A DNA stretch of 64,000 nucleotides from Pseudomonadota bacterium (GTDB taxonomy: Bacteria; Pseudomonadota; Gammaproteobacteria; Burkholderiales; Burkholderiaceae_C). The DNA is taken from assembly GCA_021819435.1 (NCBI GenBank), contig JAKARB010000018.1, forward strand, positions 1 to 64,000, read 5' to 3'. Made by a program: the position numbers and the translations under genes. How positions within the stretch are numbered: position 1 is the first letter of the stretch; every line of letters starts with the position of its first letter. The notes beneath the pieces were generated by a model. It did not search any database. It had not been told where the DNA came from and worked only from the letters and a program-made list of their open reading frames with translations. Of the stretch, positions 63,687 to 64,000 are shown in pieces.

Positions 63687-64000
63687 TTACAGAAGGTCCA
63701 CCGCCGCGCGCATGTCCTCAAGATCCGGATGGACGTACTGCAGCGTGGTGTAGGGCGTCGTATGGCCAAGAAGCTCTTGCACCACCTTGAGGCTCGACCT
63801 GTTGCCCCGTAGCAACTGCGTTGCTGTGGTGTGCCGGATCTTGTGCGCAGTCATGCGAACAGAGTCCTCGTCCTGCTTGCTATGAAAGCGTGCAAAGAAC
63901 CTGATGACGCGCTCACCAGTCATCACGTCGTGCTTGAACGGCCTCGCAGAGAAGAGCGGCAAGCAGAACACCTGTCGATCGGCCAGGTCGTATCCCACAA
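63687..64000 (-). CDS. Tyrosine recombinase/integrase, C-terminal part (runs off the window)
   Basis: This is the catalytic C-terminus of a phage-type integrase, cut by the window edge on its N-terminal side. The box II motif H-K-I-R (TAHKIRHTTATQLLRG) and the following LGHTTPYTTLQYVHPD, with the nucleophilic Tyr in LQYVH, are intact. The box I Arg must lie upstream or outside. Its 3' end points at the truncated tRNA-Lys, as expected for an island integrase near its att site. Codon use is noticeably less GC-biased than in the genes to the left, consistent with horizontal acquisition. Confidence 0.88.
   Translation of the reverse strand, partial: VGYDLADRQVFCLPLFSARPFKHDVMTGERVIRFFARFHSKQDEDSVRMTAHKIRHTTATQLLRGNRSSLKVVQELLGHTTPYTTLQYVHPDLEDMRAAVDLL

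Overview
The window is high-GC chromosomal DNA that looks like Burkholderiales (Betaproteobacteria), probably near the Leptothrix/Rubrivivax/Aquabacterium group. The evidence is the protein families and their linkage: short-form HisG, petABC next to sspAB, murA next to the his genes, two cyanophycin synthetases, and a polyhydroxyalkanoate granule-type protein. The genus is an inference.

Layout. 1-3.2 kb: TetR regulator, Pcm-type methyltransferase and TolC (+). 3.3-3.4 kb: tRNA-Thr (-) with its terminator. 3.4-7.6 kb: petABC-sspAB (-), the cytochrome bc1 complex followed by stringent starvation proteins. 7.9-11.5 kb: a DUF1631 protein (+) and a PdxA-family dehydrogenase (-). 11.6-14.0 kb: hisI-hisE-tatA-tatB-tatC (+). 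14.1-16.8 kb: a DegS/AlgW-like protease (-), a NIF3 protein (+) and a CBS-domain protein (-). 17.0-24.6 kb: hisF, hisA, hisH, hisB (-), hisC on the opposite strand (+), then hisD, hisG and murA (-). 24.7-26.8 kb: BolA-like protein and an ABC-2 exporter (-).

27.0-30.8 kb: acyl-CoA-binding protein, PHA-system protein, an unknown gene overlapping amtB, and an M20 amidohydrolase. 30.9-33.4 kb: ExeA/GspA-like ATPase and GspB (type II secretion accessory pair). 33.4-41.2 kb: cyanophycin locus, with two synthetases (-) and, divergently, an ABC exporter with a zinc-ribbon N-terminus plus a DUF1854 protein. 41.3-46.1 kb: hemerythrin, HU, a small membrane ORF, and a divergent OmpR regulator/hybrid histidine kinase pair. 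46.3-49.1 kb: three cell-envelope proteins. 49.4-58.9 kb: an RND efflux operon (adaptor, two MdtB/C-type pumps, outer-membrane lipoprotein) with a small potassium-channel-like gene between the pumps. 59.1-63.4 kb: envelope-protein cassette (unknown, Do protease, beta-sandwich protein, SbmA/YddA-like ABC transporter). 63.4-64.0 kb: a truncated tRNA-Lys 3' half, a strongly folded intergenic element and the C-terminal part of a tyrosine recombinase, which together look like one end of a tRNA-integrated island.

The his genes are the clearest architectural story. From recalled betaproteobacterial gene order, a block from hisI to NIF3 has been inverted and hisC has separately flipped in place. Extended -10 promoter elements lie directly in front of hisI and hisB, the genes that would have lost readthrough. 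The most promising poorly described systems are the cyanophycin-linked exporter with DUF1854, the channel gene inside the RND operon, and the structured DNA next to the tRNA-Lys junction. No CRISPR array, rRNA gene or complete insertion sequence was seen.
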